A stretch of 64,000 nt of DNA, taken from positions 2,287,001 through 2,351,000 of the forward strand of contig NZ_CP021361.1 in the NCBI RefSeq assembly GCF_002157145.1, read 5' to 3'. Under the pieces are notes generated by a model, which saw only the letters and a program-made list of their open reading frames with translations, made no database searches and was not told the DNA's origin. The first letter of the stretch is position 1, and every line of letters starts with the position of its first letter. Both the position numbers and the translations under genes were made by a program. Origin of the DNA: Acidovorax carolinensis (GTDB lineage: Bacteria > Pseudomonadota > Gammaproteobacteria > Burkholderiales > Burkholderiaceae_C). This document shows positions 19,650 to 30,917 of the stretch, piece by piece.

Positions 19650-20540
19650 ATGGGCCCGAAAACTTCTGCTGCTGTAGCCACCATTCTCTGGGGCTTCACT
19701 TATGTCGTCTCGACGACCCTGCTGCCGCACAACCCCTTACTGGTCGCCGCCGTGCGCGCGCTGGGCGGCGCCTTTGCGCTGTTGCTGTTTGCGCGCCATT
19801 TGCCGCCACCGGGCTGGTGGAACAAACTCATCGTGCTGGGCACGCTCAATGCCGGCCTGTTTTTTGCGCTGCTATTCATCTCGGCCATGCGTCTGCCGGG
19901 CGGCGTGGCCGCCATCTTTCAAGCGCTGGGGCCACTGTTTGCGATCCTGCTGGGCTGGGCCATCCTGAAAATGAAGCCCAGCCTGCTGAAGATTGCCAGC
20001 GTCCTGATAGGCGTGGTCGGCGTGGCGCTGGTGGTGCTTAAGGGCAATGCCGGGCTGGACGCGATCGGTATCGCCGCGGCGCTCGGTGGAACCCTGTCGC
20101 TGGCGCTGGGCGGCGTGCTGATGAACAAATGGGGCAAGCCGCCCATCTCCATGCTGGCCTTCACCGGCTGGCAATTGCTGGTGGCGGGGATAGAACTCTT
20201 GCTGGTAGCCTTGCTCGCCGATGATTTGCCCACCGTCATTACAGTGACCCATATCGCGGGCTTTGTGATTTTGGCGGTGTTGTTGACGGCCGTGCCTTTT
20301 GTGCTGTGGTTTGGTGCCATCGCTCGTGCCGGCATGGTAGTGGTTGCGCCCTTCTTCCTGTTGGTGCCGATCACCGCTTTTGTGCTGGATGCGCTGATCA
20401 AGGGTTTTGTGCCCACCGGTTTGCAAATCGTGGGCGCGGTCATCGTGGTGGCCGGGCTGCTTCTCAGCCAGTGGACGCCCAAGGCGCGGCGCAAGCACAG
20501 CCGCAAAGTGCCGCAGGTTCCTCACGCGAAGCATTCGTGA
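19650..20540 (+). CDS. EamA/DMT-family transporter
   Basis: 296 aa from MGPKTSAAVATILWG; the longer frame from 19392 starts with non-membrane sequence. Ten hydrophobic segments form two EamA repeats, with the N-terminal WGFTY and the second-repeat motif AIARAGMVVVAPFFLLVP. The tail is short and basic (KARRKHSRK). Probably exports an amino acid or small metabolite. It is divergent from a LysR gene, the common arrangement for regulated exporters. The 287 bp upstream hold the likely operator at 19372-19387 and nothing else recognisable. Confidence 0.88.
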   Translation: MGPKTSAAVATILWGFTYVVSTTLLPHNPLLVAAVRALGGAFALLLFARHLPPPGWWNKLIVLGTLNAGLFFALLFISAMRLPGGVAAIFQALGPLFAILLGWAILKMKPSLLKIASVLIGVVGVALVVLKGNAGLDAIGIAAALGGTLSLALGGVLMNKWGKPPISMLAFTGWQLLVAGIELLLVALLADDLPTVITVTHIAGFVILAVLLTAVPFVLWFGAIARAGMVVVAPFFLLVPITAFVLDALIKGFVPTGLQIVGAVIVVAGLLLSQWTPKARRKHSRKVPQVPHAKHS

Positions 20541-20691
20541 CCTGAATGCATGTTGCTGAGCGGCCCGCCGCCGCTCCACCAAGCTCCAGGAAACGTCATG
20601 CGCAGCGGGCGAGGCCACCCGATTGCATCGTCTGCCCCTGCCCGCTCAGCTTCCAGCGGGGTGCCGTCGTCTTTGACCTGGGTGTTCGCTT

Positions 20692-21777
20692 TCAGCCACG
20701 CAGAGCCACGTTGTTCAGCTTGTCCAGCCACTCGGGCCAGCCGCCCTCGCTGGCGGACTGCAGCAGGATGCGCGTCCACGCGACCCAGGCGTCCCACTGC
20801 ACGCGCTTGTCCCAGGCATTGCCCCACGCGCTGAAGCATTGCAGCGCACTCTGGGCCGCATGTTTGGCGTCGTCACGCCGGCCCGCCGACAGGTATAGCT
20901 GCGCCAGCACCATCTGCGGCTCACCCACCCAGGGGTTGTGGCGCACGGCCTGCTCCAGCACGGCGGTGGCCACGTCCAGGTCTACCAGCGGCTGGTCTTG
21001 CTGGATCACCGACCAATACAACGACGTGGCCGCTGCCTCGGCCGCCACCGACAGGTGTTTGGTGCAATCGGCAAACACGGGGGGCACCGGCAGCAACCCC
21101 TTCAGGCCCGGGTGCTGCAGCGCCTGCCCCAGTCCTGCAATCTGGTGCAGCATGCGCCCGGTGGGTCGCATGGGACCGGGCCACAGCGATGCCGCCCAGT
21201 GCACTGCCTGCGGGCGGTGCTGCACGTTGGGAAAGCGCGAGTAGATATCGTCCTGCCAGCTGAACCATTGCTCGATGGTGTCGGCCATGCTGACGATGAC
21301 AAAGGCTGCCACCTCATAGGGCGAGAGCAGATGGCGCTGCCCGTCCTTGTCGAGCGCCAGGCTGCCATCGGCCTCCAGCGCGCCACCCAGCACGCGCTGC
21401 ACAAACTGCGTGCGCGACTGGGTGCAAAACAGATACACCAGGTGCTCGGCCGGCTTGCCCACCAGATCGCGCAGGCGGGCCCGCTCGCTGGCCGGGTCGA
21501 ACTTGACCAGGTCCACAAAGGCGTTGCCATAAACGCTGTGCAGCAGCCCCAGCAGCCGCACATCCCGCGGCTGCTGCCACAGCGTGAGCGACCGTGCCAC
21601 GCCCACCAGATGGTGGCGAAAGGTGCCCGCCTTGTGCCAGTCCTGCCCCACGTTGCGCGCCAGCACGGTGGGCAGCACCGGGGCCAGGTCGGCGTCGTGG
21701 GCAATCCACTCGTCGTCCAGCAGCGCCTGGGCGCGGGTGAACAATTGCTGGTCCAAAGGGTGAAATGGCAGGGTCAT
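20692..21777 (-). CDS. DUF6817-like protein of unknown function
   Basis: 361 aa. Residues about 45-110 resemble the HD-like DUF6817 domain: FRHHLVGVARSLTLW, then GLLHSVYGNAFVDL and a helix-rich stretch to VYLFCTQS. The C-terminal third is alpha-helical with a TPR-like look (EQAVRHNPWVGEPQMVLAQL, LYLSAGRRDDAKHAAQSAL). No signal peptide. Its ATG overlaps the TGA of the upstream LysR gene (ATGA), so the two are one transcription unit next to tartrate-type catabolic genes. Function not known; a metal-dependent hydrolase acting on a small phosphate or oxalate-like molecule is only a guess. Confidence 0.75.
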   Translation of the reverse strand: MTLPFHPLDQQLFTRAQALLDDEWIAHDADLAPVLPTVLARNVGQDWHKAGTFRHHLVGVARSLTLWQQPRDVRLLGLLHSVYGNAFVDLVKFDPASERARLRDLVGKPAEHLVYLFCTQSRTQFVQRVLGGALEADGSLALDKDGQRHLLSPYEVAAFVIVSMADTIEQWFSWQDDIYSRFPNVQHRPQAVHWAASLWPGPMRPTGRMLHQIAGLGQALQHPGLKGLLPVPPVFADCTKHLSVAAEAAATSLYWSVIQQDQPLVDLDVATAVLEQAVRHNPWVGEPQMVLAQLYLSAGRRDDAKHAAQSALQCFSAWGNAWDKRVQWDAWVAWTRILLQSASEGGWPEWLDKLNNVALRG

Positions 21778-22745
21778 GGCGTTTTTGTCTCCGAGTTTCG
21801 ATCCGTGCAGCGCACAGTATCGTGGCTTGCTGCGCCAGACGCGGCCAGCGCCTCGGCCAGAAAGCCCACAAAGACCTGCACCCGCGTTGAAAACTGGTGC
21901 CGCTGGGGATAGACCGCATAAATATCCGCCGCCGGTGTGTGGTATTGCGCCAGCACCGGCTCCAGCAGCCCCTGCGCCAGGTGGCGGTTCACATCCCACT
22001 GCGCGCGCATCACGATGCCATGGCCTTGCAGGGCCCACAACACGGCGATCTCGCCGTCGTTGGTGGTGAGGTTGCCGGTGATCTTGATGGATTCGGTGTG
22101 CGCCTTGCTGCCACGCCCCGTGGTCAGGCGCCACAGGCCATAGGCCTCGTCGCCCTGGCGGATGCCAATGCATTGGTGCTCCATCAAATCGCGCGGCACA
22201 CGGGGCCTGCCGTGGCGCTCCAGGTAGGCCGGTGCGGCGCACAGCACGCGCCGGTTGAGCGCCATGCGCCGGGCGACCACACGGCCATCGGGAGGCTCGC
22301 CAAAACGCACGCACACGTCGTAGGCATCGTCGGTGATGGGCGGCGGGTGCACCGACAGCTGCAGCTGCACATCCACCTCGGGGTACCGGCGCACAAAGTC
22401 CGAGATCACCGGGGCAATGTGCATGCGGCCAAACCCGAGCGTGGCATTCACGCGTAGCAGGCCCTTGGGGCTGGCCTTGGACTGCACGATGAGCTCGTCG
22501 AGCGCATCGATTTCGCGCAGGATGCGCCGCGCGTGCTCAAGCAGCGTCTCGCCCTCGGGCGTGAGGCTCATGCGCCGTGTGGTGCGGTTGATGAGCACCA
22601 CGCCCAATCGGCGTTCCATCTGCGCCAGATGCTTGCTCACGGCCGCCGTGGTAACCCCCATTTCGCGCCCTGCGGCACTCAGGCTGGGGCTGGTGGCCAG
22701 TGTGGAGAAGAAGCCCAGTTCAGCGGGCTGGATGGAGGAGCTCAT
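21774..22745 (-). CDS. LysR-family regulator (DmlR/TtuA-like)
   Basis: 323 aa. HTH segment GREMGVTTAAVSKHLAQME, then effector domain with CVRFGEPPDGRVVARRM and GNLTTNDGEIAVLWALQGHG, typical of LysR regulators of tartrate/D-malate genes. It is divergent from the ttuC-like gene 142 bp away and co-transcribed with the DUF6817 gene downstream. It most likely activates the ttuC-ttuD-tctC cluster in response to a hydroxy-dicarboxylate. Confidence in the family is high; the ligand is inferred from neighbours. Confidence 0.9.
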   Translation of the reverse strand: MSSSIQPAELGFFSTLATSPSLSAAGREMGVTTAAVSKHLAQMERRLGVVLINRTTRRMSLTPEGETLLEHARRILREIDALDELIVQSKASPKGLLRVNATLGFGRMHIAPVISDFVRRYPEVDVQLQLSVHPPPITDDAYDVCVRFGEPPDGRVVARRMALNRRVLCAAPAYLERHGRPRVPRDLMEHQCIGIRQGDEAYGLWRLTTGRGSKAHTESIKITGNLTTNDGEIAVLWALQGHGIVMRAQWDVNRHLAQGLLEPVLAQYHTPAADIYAVYPQRHQFSTRVQVFVGFLAEALAASGAASHDTVRCTDRNSETKTP

Positions 22746-22887
22746 CGAATCACTATTAACCTAAAGTCAACGATGAATTCACTCTAGCGCCGTTCTGAAG
22801 AACCGTCCAGCCCTACAGTCCTGCTCACTGTTTTGCTTTCCACCGCCCTTCATGGGCAATAACCGACGTTCGAACGACAACATCCGC

Positions 22888-23976
22888 ATGAAGACCTATC
22901 AAATCGCCACCATCCCCGGAGACGGCATCGGCAAGGAAGTGATTCCCGCCGGCCAGCGAGTGCTGGAAGCCTTGTCTGCCCACCACCCGCATCTGCGCTT
23001 CGCGTTCGAGAACTTCGGCTGGGGTGGCGACTGGTACCGCGCCCATGGCGTGATGATGCCGGCCGATGGCCTGGACGCCCTGCGCGGCAAGGACGCCATC
23101 CTGTTCGGCTCGGCCGGCGACCCCGACATCCCCGACCACATCACGCTGTGGGGCCTGCGCCTGAAGATCTGCCAGGGGTTCGACCAGTACGCCAACGTGC
23201 GGCCCACGCGCATCCTGCCCGGCATCGATGCGCCCCTGAAGCGCTGCGCGCCCAAAGACCTGGACTGGGTCATCGTGCGCGAAAACTCCGAAGGCGAATA
23301 CTCCGGCGTGGGTGGCCGCGTGCATCAGGGCCACCCCATCGAGGCGGCCACCGATGTCTCCATCATGACCCGCGTGGGCGTGGAGCGCATCCTGCGCTAC
23401 GCGTTCCGCCTGGCCCAGTCACGCCCCCGCAAGCTGCTCACCGTCATCACCAAGAGCAACGCCCAGCGCCACGCGATGGTGATGTGGGACGAGATCGCCG
23501 CACAGGTGTCTGCTGAGTTTCCCGACGTGAAGTGGGACAAAGAGCTGGTGGACGCCGCCACAGCCCGCATGGTCAACCGCCCCGCCACGCTCGACACCAT
23601 CGTCGCCACCAACCTGCACGCCGACATCCTCTCGGATCTGGCGGCCGCGCTGGCCGGCAGCCTGGGCATTGCGCCCACCGGCAACATCGACCCCGAGAGA
23701 CGCTACCCCAGCATGTTCGAGCCCATCCACGGCTCGGCGTTTGACATCATGGGCAAGGGCCTGGCCAACCCCATCGGCACCTTCTGGTCGGTGGTGATGC
23801 TGCTGGAGCACCTGGGCGAGGCCGACGCTGCCCGCGCCGTGATGCAGGCCATCGAACAGGTCACCGCCAACCCCGCCCTGCATACCCGCGACCTGGGCGG
23901 CACCGCAACGACGGCGCAGGTGACCGATGCCGTGTGCGCGCTGGTGGGCAGCTCGCCGCTGCAAAAGGCCGCCTGA
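22888..23976 (+). CDS. ttuC: tartrate dehydrogenase / D-malate dehydrogenase
   Basis: 362 aa from MKTYQIATIPGDG. NAD- and metal-dependent beta-decarboxylating dehydrogenase of the isopropylmalate-dehydrogenase superfamily; TtuC/DmlA enzymes act on tartrate, D-malate or both. Conserved parts are the N-terminal IPGDGIGKEV, the substrate-loop RENSEGEYSGVGG, the metal-binding HADILSDLAAAL and the FEPIHGSAFDI nucleotide loop. First gene of a + strand cluster with a glycerate kinase-like and a TctC gene, which together suit uptake and breakdown of tartrate to glycerate. Confidence 0.92.
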   Translation: MKTYQIATIPGDGIGKEVIPAGQRVLEALSAHHPHLRFAFENFGWGGDWYRAHGVMMPADGLDALRGKDAILFGSAGDPDIPDHITLWGLRLKICQGFDQYANVRPTRILPGIDAPLKRCAPKDLDWVIVRENSEGEYSGVGGRVHQGHPIEAATDVSIMTRVGVERILRYAFRLAQSRPRKLLTVITKSNAQRHAMVMWDEIAAQVSAEFPDVKWDKELVDAATARMVNRPATLDTIVATNLHADILSDLAAALAGSLGIAPTGNIDPERRYPSMFEPIHGSAFDIMGKGLANPIGTFWSVVMLLEHLGEADAARAVMQAIEQVTANPALHTRDLGGTATTAQVTDAVCALVGSSPLQKAA

Positions 23977-24017
23977 ACCGCAGCGCCTTGACGTACCGCG
24001 ACCCTCCACACCACGCA

Positions 24018-25331
<1,314 letters not shown>

Positions 25332-25390
25332 CGCCCAGCATCCTCTGCCCCGCCGGCCCCAACAAGAAACACAACCCAACGGAGACAACC

Positions 25391-26413
25391 ATGACACGCA
25401 TTGCAAAGCCGCACCACCCGCCCACAACGCCATCCACGCGCCGCCACCACCTGCTGGCGCTGGCAGCCGTGGCTGCCGCCGCCTGCGCGCTACCCAGCGC
25501 ACCGGCGCACGCACAAGCCTGGCCGTCCAAGCCCGTCACCCTCGTGGTGCCCTTTGCGGCCGGTGGCACTACCGATGTGCTGGCCCGCGCCCTGGGCGAA
25601 AAGCTGGGCGCCACCATAGGCCAGCCCGTGATCGTGGAGAACCGGGGCGGTGCGGGCGCAACCATCGGTGCCGACTATGTAGCCAAGGCGCCCGCCGACG
25701 GCTACACGCTGCTGATGGGCGCCGTGCACCACACCATTGCCACCAGCGTCTACAAGAAGCTGGGCTACGACTTTCAGAAAAGCTTTGCGCCCATCACCAC
25801 CGTGGCTCTGGTGCCCAACGTGTTAACGGTGAGCGCAACCACCCCGGCCAAGGATGTGAAGGAACTGGTGGCGCTGGTCAAGGCCGCACCGGACAAGTTC
25901 TCGTATGGCTCCAACGGCGCGGGCACGGCGCAGCACCTGATTGGCACGCAGTTCTCCTCCGCCATTGGCCAGCCACTGCTGCATGTGCCCTACAAGGGCA
26001 GCGGCCCGCTCACCACCGATCTGCTGGGTGGCCAGGTGTCCATGTCGTTCGACACCGTCACGCCCGTACTGCCCCACATCAAGGCTGGCAAGCTGCGGGC
26101 CCTGGCGGTGACCACGGCCAAGCGTTCTTCATCACTGCCGGACGTACCCACGCTGCAGGAAAGCGGCTTTGCAGCCTTTGACATTGGCACCTGGTTCGGC
26201 GTACTGGCCCCCGCGCGCACGCCCCCAGAGATTGTGGAACGCCTGAATGCCGAGATGGTCAAGGTGATCCAGTCGCCCGAATTTCGCAAGCGCATGCAGG
26301 ACATCGGTGCCGAACCGATCGGCAACACGCCTGCACAGATGGCGCAGCAGATCGCCAGCGATACGGCACGCTTTGCCAAGCTGGTGGTGGAAAACAAGAT
26401 TTCCACGGAATGA
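25391..26413 (+). CDS. Bug/TctC family tripartite tricarboxylate transporter substrate-binding protein
   Basis: 340 aa from MTRIAKPHHP, behind GGAGACAACC. A long Tat/Sec-like signal region with RRHHLLALAAVAAAACALPS ends near AHAQAW. The mature protein is a standard Bug protein (WPSKPVTLVVPFAAGGTTDVLAR, VENRGGAGATIGADYVAKA, LLHVPYKGSGPLTTDLLGGQV). It binds a carboxylate, probably the tartrate-like substrate of ttuC/ttuD. No TctA/TctB membrane genes are present here, which is common for Bug proteins. Last gene of the cluster. Confidence 0.92.
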   Translation: MTRIAKPHHPPTTPSTRRHHLLALAAVAAAACALPSAPAHAQAWPSKPVTLVVPFAAGGTTDVLARALGEKLGATIGQPVIVENRGGAGATIGADYVAKAPADGYTLLMGAVHHTIATSVYKKLGYDFQKSFAPITTVALVPNVLTVSATTPAKDVKELVALVKAAPDKFSYGSNGAGTAQHLIGTQFSSAIGQPLLHVPYKGSGPLTTDLLGGQVSMSFDTVTPVLPHIKAGKLRALAVTTAKRSSSLPDVPTLQESGFAAFDIGTWFGVLAPARTPPEIVERLNAEMVKVIQSPEFRKRMQDIGAEPIGNTPAQMAQQIASDTARFAKLVVENKISTE

Positions 26414-26495
26414 TCCGCGGCTGGGAAGCCGCACCGTGCGTGATAGCCCGTTGGCAGCACATGCTGCCAGCCAAGCATGCCGGTATCAGCCGGCA

Positions 26496-27105
26496 TCACT
26501 CCATCAAAGCGACCGATTTCATCTGCACCCACAGCACGCGCCTCGGCACCACACCGAGCGAGGCGGCCAACCGCTTGGTCAAGCGGGCCAGCAGCAGCAT
26601 GGCATCGCCCAAGCGCACGCGCACCAGCGCAAGGCCAGGGTGCCCGTCGTCTGCCACGGCATCGACGCAGCCGCGCATCACGTTCTGGATACTGCTCGTT
26701 CCCGGCTCTTCGGCCAGGCTCACGTCCCACGCCAGAACCCGAACCCGAACGCAGCGGGCCGATGGGCAGGGCCTGTGCGCGCACCCACAGGCTGCCGCCC
26801 GAGAAATCGACGCGCGCCAGGTGCCATGAGTGATCCACCTCGCCCATCTGGGCATCGAGAACGGCGCCAGCGTCTTCACCCAGCCCGCAGGCAGTGCGTC
26901 CTCGGCACGCTTGCCTTAAGGCGGGTGTTTAGGATTGGCGATGGCGATGGCGACGCGGCCGATTCTTGCGTCGGTCACGCTAGCCAGTGTCATCTGGCGA
27001 ACGTCCGTGGTGCCGCCCCACAGCACGATGCGGCCGACGGCTCAGGGCTTGACCTCGCACGCGGCAAGCCCGGCCTTGGCCAGCGCGCGCGGAAAAACAG
27101 GGCAG
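26496..27105 (-). pseudogene. remnant of a molybdate transport operon (modA fragment joined to modC 3' end)
   Basis: Reading the - strand from 27105, an ALAKAGLAACEVKP segment, a stop, AVGRIVLWGGTTDVRQ and VAIANPKH followed by another stop match the C-terminal half of the periplasmic molybdate-binding protein ModA. After about 20 residues this runs into GEVDHSWHLARVDFSGGSLWVR and, after a frameshift, RVRVLAWDVSLAEEPG...SSIQNVMRG and VLWVQMKSVAL. These match the Mop/TOBE C-terminus of the ModC ATPase. ModB and most of both genes are missing, so a deletion fused them. The rest of the 816-bp gap between tctC and metI shows no other gene; a GGCAGCA-CA-TGCTGCC dyad at 26453 may end the tctC transcript. 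Confidence 0.75.
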
Positions 27106-27185
27106 GCACACAGGCCCGATGTTCACCCCAATCAAAAACGGGCCGGTCGACTCGACCAGGTCCGATTCAAGCAAAAACAGCCTCT

Positions 27186-27234
27186 AGCCCTTACCCAGAA
27201 AGCGCCAACAGCTATAAACCGTATAGCAATCAGC
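27186..27234. repeat. dispersed AGCTATT/GGCGCTT hairpin repeat
   Basis: AAAGCGCCAACAGCTATAAACCGTATAGCA, degenerate copy touching the metI stop codon. Confidence 0.6.
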
Positions 27235-27895
27235 GATGACTCAAGCGCCGCACGGCCCAGTCGCCCAGGCTCTGGATGGCCTGCACAAAGAAGATCAGCA
27301 CCACCACCACGGCCAGCATGATGTCGGGCAAAAAGCGCTGGTAGCCATAGCGGATGCCCAGATCGCCCAGGCCGCCGCCGCCAATGGCGCCAGCCATGGC
27401 CGAGTAGCCGGTGAGGCTGACAAAGCTGATGGTCAGGCCCGCCACGATGCCGGGCAGCGCCTCGGGCAGCAGCACTTTCCAGACGATCTGGCCGGTGGTT
27501 GCGCCCATCGACTGGGCGGCCTCGACCAGGCCGTTGTCCACCTCGCGCAGCGCGGTTTCCACCAGGCGCGCAATGAAGGGCGCGGCCGCCAGTGTGAGCG
27601 GCACCACGGCAGCGGCCGTGCCGATGGACGAACCCGTGATCAACCGCGTGAAGGGGATGATGGCCACCAGCAGGATGATGAACGGCGTGGAGCGCACGGC
27701 GTTCACGATCCAGCCCACGGTTTTGTTGAGCGGGCTGTTTTCCAGCACGCCGCCCTGGTCGGTCAGGCGCAGGAAAACACCCAGCGGAATGCCGATCAGG
27801 CCACCCACCACGCCCGAGATGCCCACCATCACGATGGTTTCCCACAGCGAGGTGGCAAACAGCTCCAGCATCATTTCTGAAAAATTCTCGAACAT
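27230..27895 (-). CDS. metI: methionine ABC transporter permease
   Basis: 221 aa, five to six hydrophobic segments with the EAA loop MGATTGQIVWKVLLPEALP. Residues SLTGYSAMAGAIGGGGLGDLGIRYGYQRF are typical of MetI. It starts 3 bp after the metN stop, so the two are coupled. Together with MetN and the distant MetQ it forms the methionine importer. Confidence 0.95.
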   Translation of the reverse strand: MFENFSEMMLELFATSLWETIVMVGISGVVGGLIGIPLGVFLRLTDQGGVLENSPLNKTVGWIVNAVRSTPFIILLVAIIPFTRLITGSSIGTAAAVVPLTLAAAPFIARLVETALREVDNGLVEAAQSMGATTGQIVWKVLLPEALPGIVAGLTISFVSLTGYSAMAGAIGGGGLGDLGIRYGYQRFLPDIMLAVVVVLIFFVQAIQSLGDWAVRRLSHR

Positions 27896-27898
27896 GGA

Positions 27899-28945
27899 TC
27901 AGCCTTCCGTTGTCACTTCTTCCACCACCACACCTTCGCCGCGCAGCTGCGCAATGGCGGTTTGCAGCCGGGCGCCCTCGCCGCTGGCATACACGGCCAG
28001 CGAGCCAAAGGTCTGGTCCTGGATCTCGTCGATCTGGCCGTGCAGGATGGACAGGTCCAGCCCATGCTCCCGGATCAGGCGCGACAGGATGGGCTGGTAA
28101 GCCCGCTCGCCCGAGTACGACAGGCGCAGCAACTGGCCCACCCCGCCCCCCTGCAACTGGCGCGACAGGTGGCGCACATGGTCGAGCACGCTGGCGGGCA
28201 GCTCCTGCGGCACGATCTCATCGATCAGGCTCTTGGTGATGGCCTGCTGCGGGCGCGTGAACACGTCGATCACCGGGCCCTGCTCGACGATGCGGCCGGC
28301 GTCGATCACGGCCACCCGGTCGGCCACCTGCTTGATGACCTGCATCTGGTGCGTGATCAGCACCACCGTGAGGCCTAGCTCTTTATTGACCTGGCGCAGC
28401 AGCGCCAGGATGGAGCGCGTGGTTTCCGGGTCGAGCGCGGATGTGGCCTCGTCGCTCAGCAGCACCTTGGGCCGGCTGGCCAGCGCGCGCGCAATGCCCA
28501 CGCGCTGCTTTTGTCCGCCCGAAATCTGCGCGGGGTAGCGGTCGGCCAGCGCCGACAGGCCCACCAGTTCGAGCAGCGGGTTCACACGCGCACGGATGGC
28601 AGCCTTGTCCATGCCCGCCAGTTCCAGCGGCAGCGCGGCGTTGTCGAACACCGTGCGCGACGACAGCAGGTTGAAGTGCTGGAACACCATGCCGATGTCG
28701 CGGCGCGCGGCACGCAGATCGGCGTCATTGAGCTGTGTCAGGTCGCGGCCCGTCACGATGACCTCGCCCCTCGTGGGCCGGTTGAGCAGGTTGATCACCC
28801 GCACCAGCGAACTCTTTCCCGCGCCACTGCGGCCGATGATGCCGAACACTTCGCCCGGCGTGATGTGCAGGTCGATGCCGCGCAGGGCCTCGACCGGGCC
28901 TTGTGGGCCCGGATAAATCTGGGTGATGCCCCGTAAGTCGATCAT
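27899..28945 (-). CDS. metN: methionine ABC transporter ATP-binding protein
   Basis: 348 aa from [13 protein letters not shown]. Walker A GRSGAGKS (38-45), signature [10 protein letters not shown], Walker [13 protein letters not shown], and the C-terminal NIL (C2) regulatory domain from about residue 265 that binds methionine and inhibits transport. First gene of metNI. The 193 bp upstream are AT-rich (29000-29080, with ATAAACAATCAAACTATAG); this may be the promoter and loosely resembles the element ahead of metQ. Confidence 0.95.
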   Translation of the reverse strand: MIDLRGITQIYPGPQGPVEALRGIDLHITPGEVFGIIGRSGAGKSSLVRVINLLNRPTRGEVIVTGRDLTQLNDADLRAARRDIGMVFQHFNLLSSRTVFDNAALPLELAGMDKAAIRARVNPLLELVGLSALADRYPAQISGGQKQRVGIARALASRPKVLLSDEATSALDPETTRSILALLRQVNKELGLTVVLITHQMQVIKQVADRVAVIDAGRIVEQGPVIDVFTRPQQAITKSLIDEIVPQELPASVLDHVRHLSRQLQGGGVGQLLRLSYSGERAYQPILSRLIREHGLDLSILHGQIDEIQDQTFGSLAVYASGEGARLQTAIAQLRGEGVVVEEVTTEG

Positions 28946-29138
28946 GAAATGAAATTGCGCCGCGAAGACCCAGGGGCCGCCGCAGCGCAAGAAGTTGGAT
29001 ACAGGCTGAACTGTAAACAGAAAATATAAACAATCAAACTATAGAAAAATAAAGTAATAAGTCAGTCTGGTTATTTAGAAAAAGTGAAGCATCGGCGGTC
29101 GTGCGCGCCAGGCGGCCCCGATGCGCCAGCGGCACCCC

Positions 29139-30328
29139 CTATGCCGTGGCCTGGTGGGCCTGCAGTCCGCGCGAAACCAGCACCCCCAGGGCCAGCACAC
29201 CCAGTGCGGCGCCGGTGAACACCGTCGTCAGCCAGCCCCGGTCCACGCTGGCCGCCACCGCCAGCACCCCGATGGACTGCCCAAGAAACAGCAGGCAGGC
29301 AAACAGCGTGACGGCGGTGCCCCGGGCCTGCGGCGCCATCTGCGTTGCTTGCGTCTGCAAGGTGTTGTGCAACATGTAAAAGCCCAGCCCCGCCAGAAAG
29401 CAGCCCAGCACGGCCCAGGCCACCAGGGGCGCCCACGCCAGCAGCAACAGGCCGCTGGCAATGAGCGACGCTCCCGTCAGCGCCAGCCCCCGCTCACCCA
29501 GCCAGGCCAGCCAGCGCCGCGCAAACACGCTGTACAGCAGGCCGCCCACCCCATACAGCACCATCACGCCCCGGCAGCCGAGGCCGACAGGCCAAAACCG
29601 CCCGTCATGCGGGCTGGCACAAAGGCCAGCGTGCCAAACGCCAGGGCGCCTTCGACGGCCACCACGGTGAGCACCCAGCGCACGCGCGGCATGCGCAACA
29701 GATGCACCGTGCCCGCCAGGTAGGCCGCCAGTGAAAACGCGGGCGCATCCGCAACGGCCGCAGACGCGCTCACAAGCCCTTCGCGCGCATGGCGATACAG
29801 CAGCGCCGCCGCCGTCAGAAACAGCATGGACAGCACCGCAAACGCGGCGCGCCAGCCAAGCGTCTCGGTGGCGAAGCCCCCAAACCACTGGCCCGCCATC
29901 ATCCCGGTGACGGTGGCGCCCATCAGGCGCGCCAGGGTTTCCTGCCGCTGCGCATAAGGCACCTGGTCACCAATCCAGGCCATCGACAACGGAATGATGC
30001 CCGCCGCCGCAGCCCCCATGGCAGCGCGGAACACCACCAGTACTGGCAGGCTGGGCGCCAGCGCAGTCATGGCACTGAACAGCGCGCAGGCGCCGGTGGC
30101 ACCCATGATCACCCGCACTTTGCCCAGCCGGTCGCCCAGCGGGCCATACACCAGCTGCAACACGCCATAGGCCACTGCAAATGCGGCAATCACGGCGGAT
30201 GCATCGCCGGTGGTGACCTGGAACTCGTGCGACAGGGTAATCAGCATGGGGTCACACACCCGCATCGATGCCATGCTGGAAAAGGCCGCCAACCCGATCA
30301 GGCGCAGCATCATGGGAGAAGTGGTCAT
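29139..30328 (-). pseudogene. MFS transporter, interrupted by a one-base frameshift
   Basis: Twelve-TM major facilitator. The start at 30328 (MTTSPMMLRLIGLAAF) leads through TM1-8 with the loop motif GPLGDRLGKVRVIMG, ending at FGLSASAAG, where the frame stops. The rest (VMVLYGVGGLLYSVF to the C-terminus) lies one frame over. Adding one G to the GGGG run at 29569-29572 joins the parts as AAGGVMVLYGVGG. The full-length product would be about 397 aa, close to DHA1-type drug exporters. Given similar one-base losses elsewhere, a sequence error is likely. Substrate unknown. Confidence 0.85.
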
Positions 30329-30508
30329 GCCACAGATTGTCGAGTGGGACGCGACATGCAGCTGCCGCACTGTCGGATGCCCTGCCGCCGAGCCAGGAGC
30401 GGCAATGCAACGACACTGCATTCATACCCTCGGCCTCTTGCCGCCGGACCACCTGCAGTTCCCCGGTATGCGCACTTGGTGATCCACAACCACCCGTTAC
30501 GCCCCGAA

Positions 30509-30531
30509 ATAGCTATCAAAACAATAGCATT
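30509..30531. repeat. dispersed AGCTATT-type repeat, short copy
   Basis: AATAGCTATCAAAACAATAGCAT upstream of the MFS gene. Lacks the GGCGCTT arm. Confidence 0.45.
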
Positions 30532-30602
30532 ACACGCAGCATGCATATTGAAAAACTGCAAGAAGTGGCAAAAATCGATCCAAACCGAGTCGAATTGTTT
30601 GC

Positions 30603-30917
30603 ATGCAGATACGCCTGCTCGACAAATTAACAGCAGGTAACTCTTTGGCAACATGGGTGGTGTGCAATCAGGACGTTTGCGAAATCTCAGAGCTTGCCAT
30701 GCCGATCGCATATCTCAGACAACTCGCCTTGGCCCTGGAACGCACAAAAAATGCGGTGCGCGTGACCCATCCGTACCAGCTAGCCCTGGTCCAGTGGCTA
30801 TGGTCCCGTGGTTACATCGAAGCCAAGATTTCTGCAGTGGCAGCGACCTCAAGGGCTGCGGCTGAAGTGCTCTGCATCACGGGATTGGGGCGACAGTTGA
30901 TTGACCTTCAGACCTAG
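30603..30917 (+). CDS. possible small protein, unrecognised
   Basis: 104-codon open frame (MQIRLLDKLTAGNSL...) in the 745-bp stretch between the MFS gene and attL. It has no domain I recognise; the C-terminal half is helical (AYLRQLALALERTKNAV, EAKISAVAATSRAAAEVL). No clear ribosome-binding site, and the base composition is less GC-rich than neighbouring genes. It could be a remnant of an earlier insertion at this tRNA site or chance. Besides it the gap holds a short repeat at 30509 and the terminator at 31035. Confidence 0.3.
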   Translation: MQIRLLDKLTAGNSLATWVVCNQDVCEISELAMPIAYLRQLALALERTKNAVRVTHPYQLALVQWLWSRGYIEAKISAVAATSRAAAEVLCITGLGRQLIDLQT

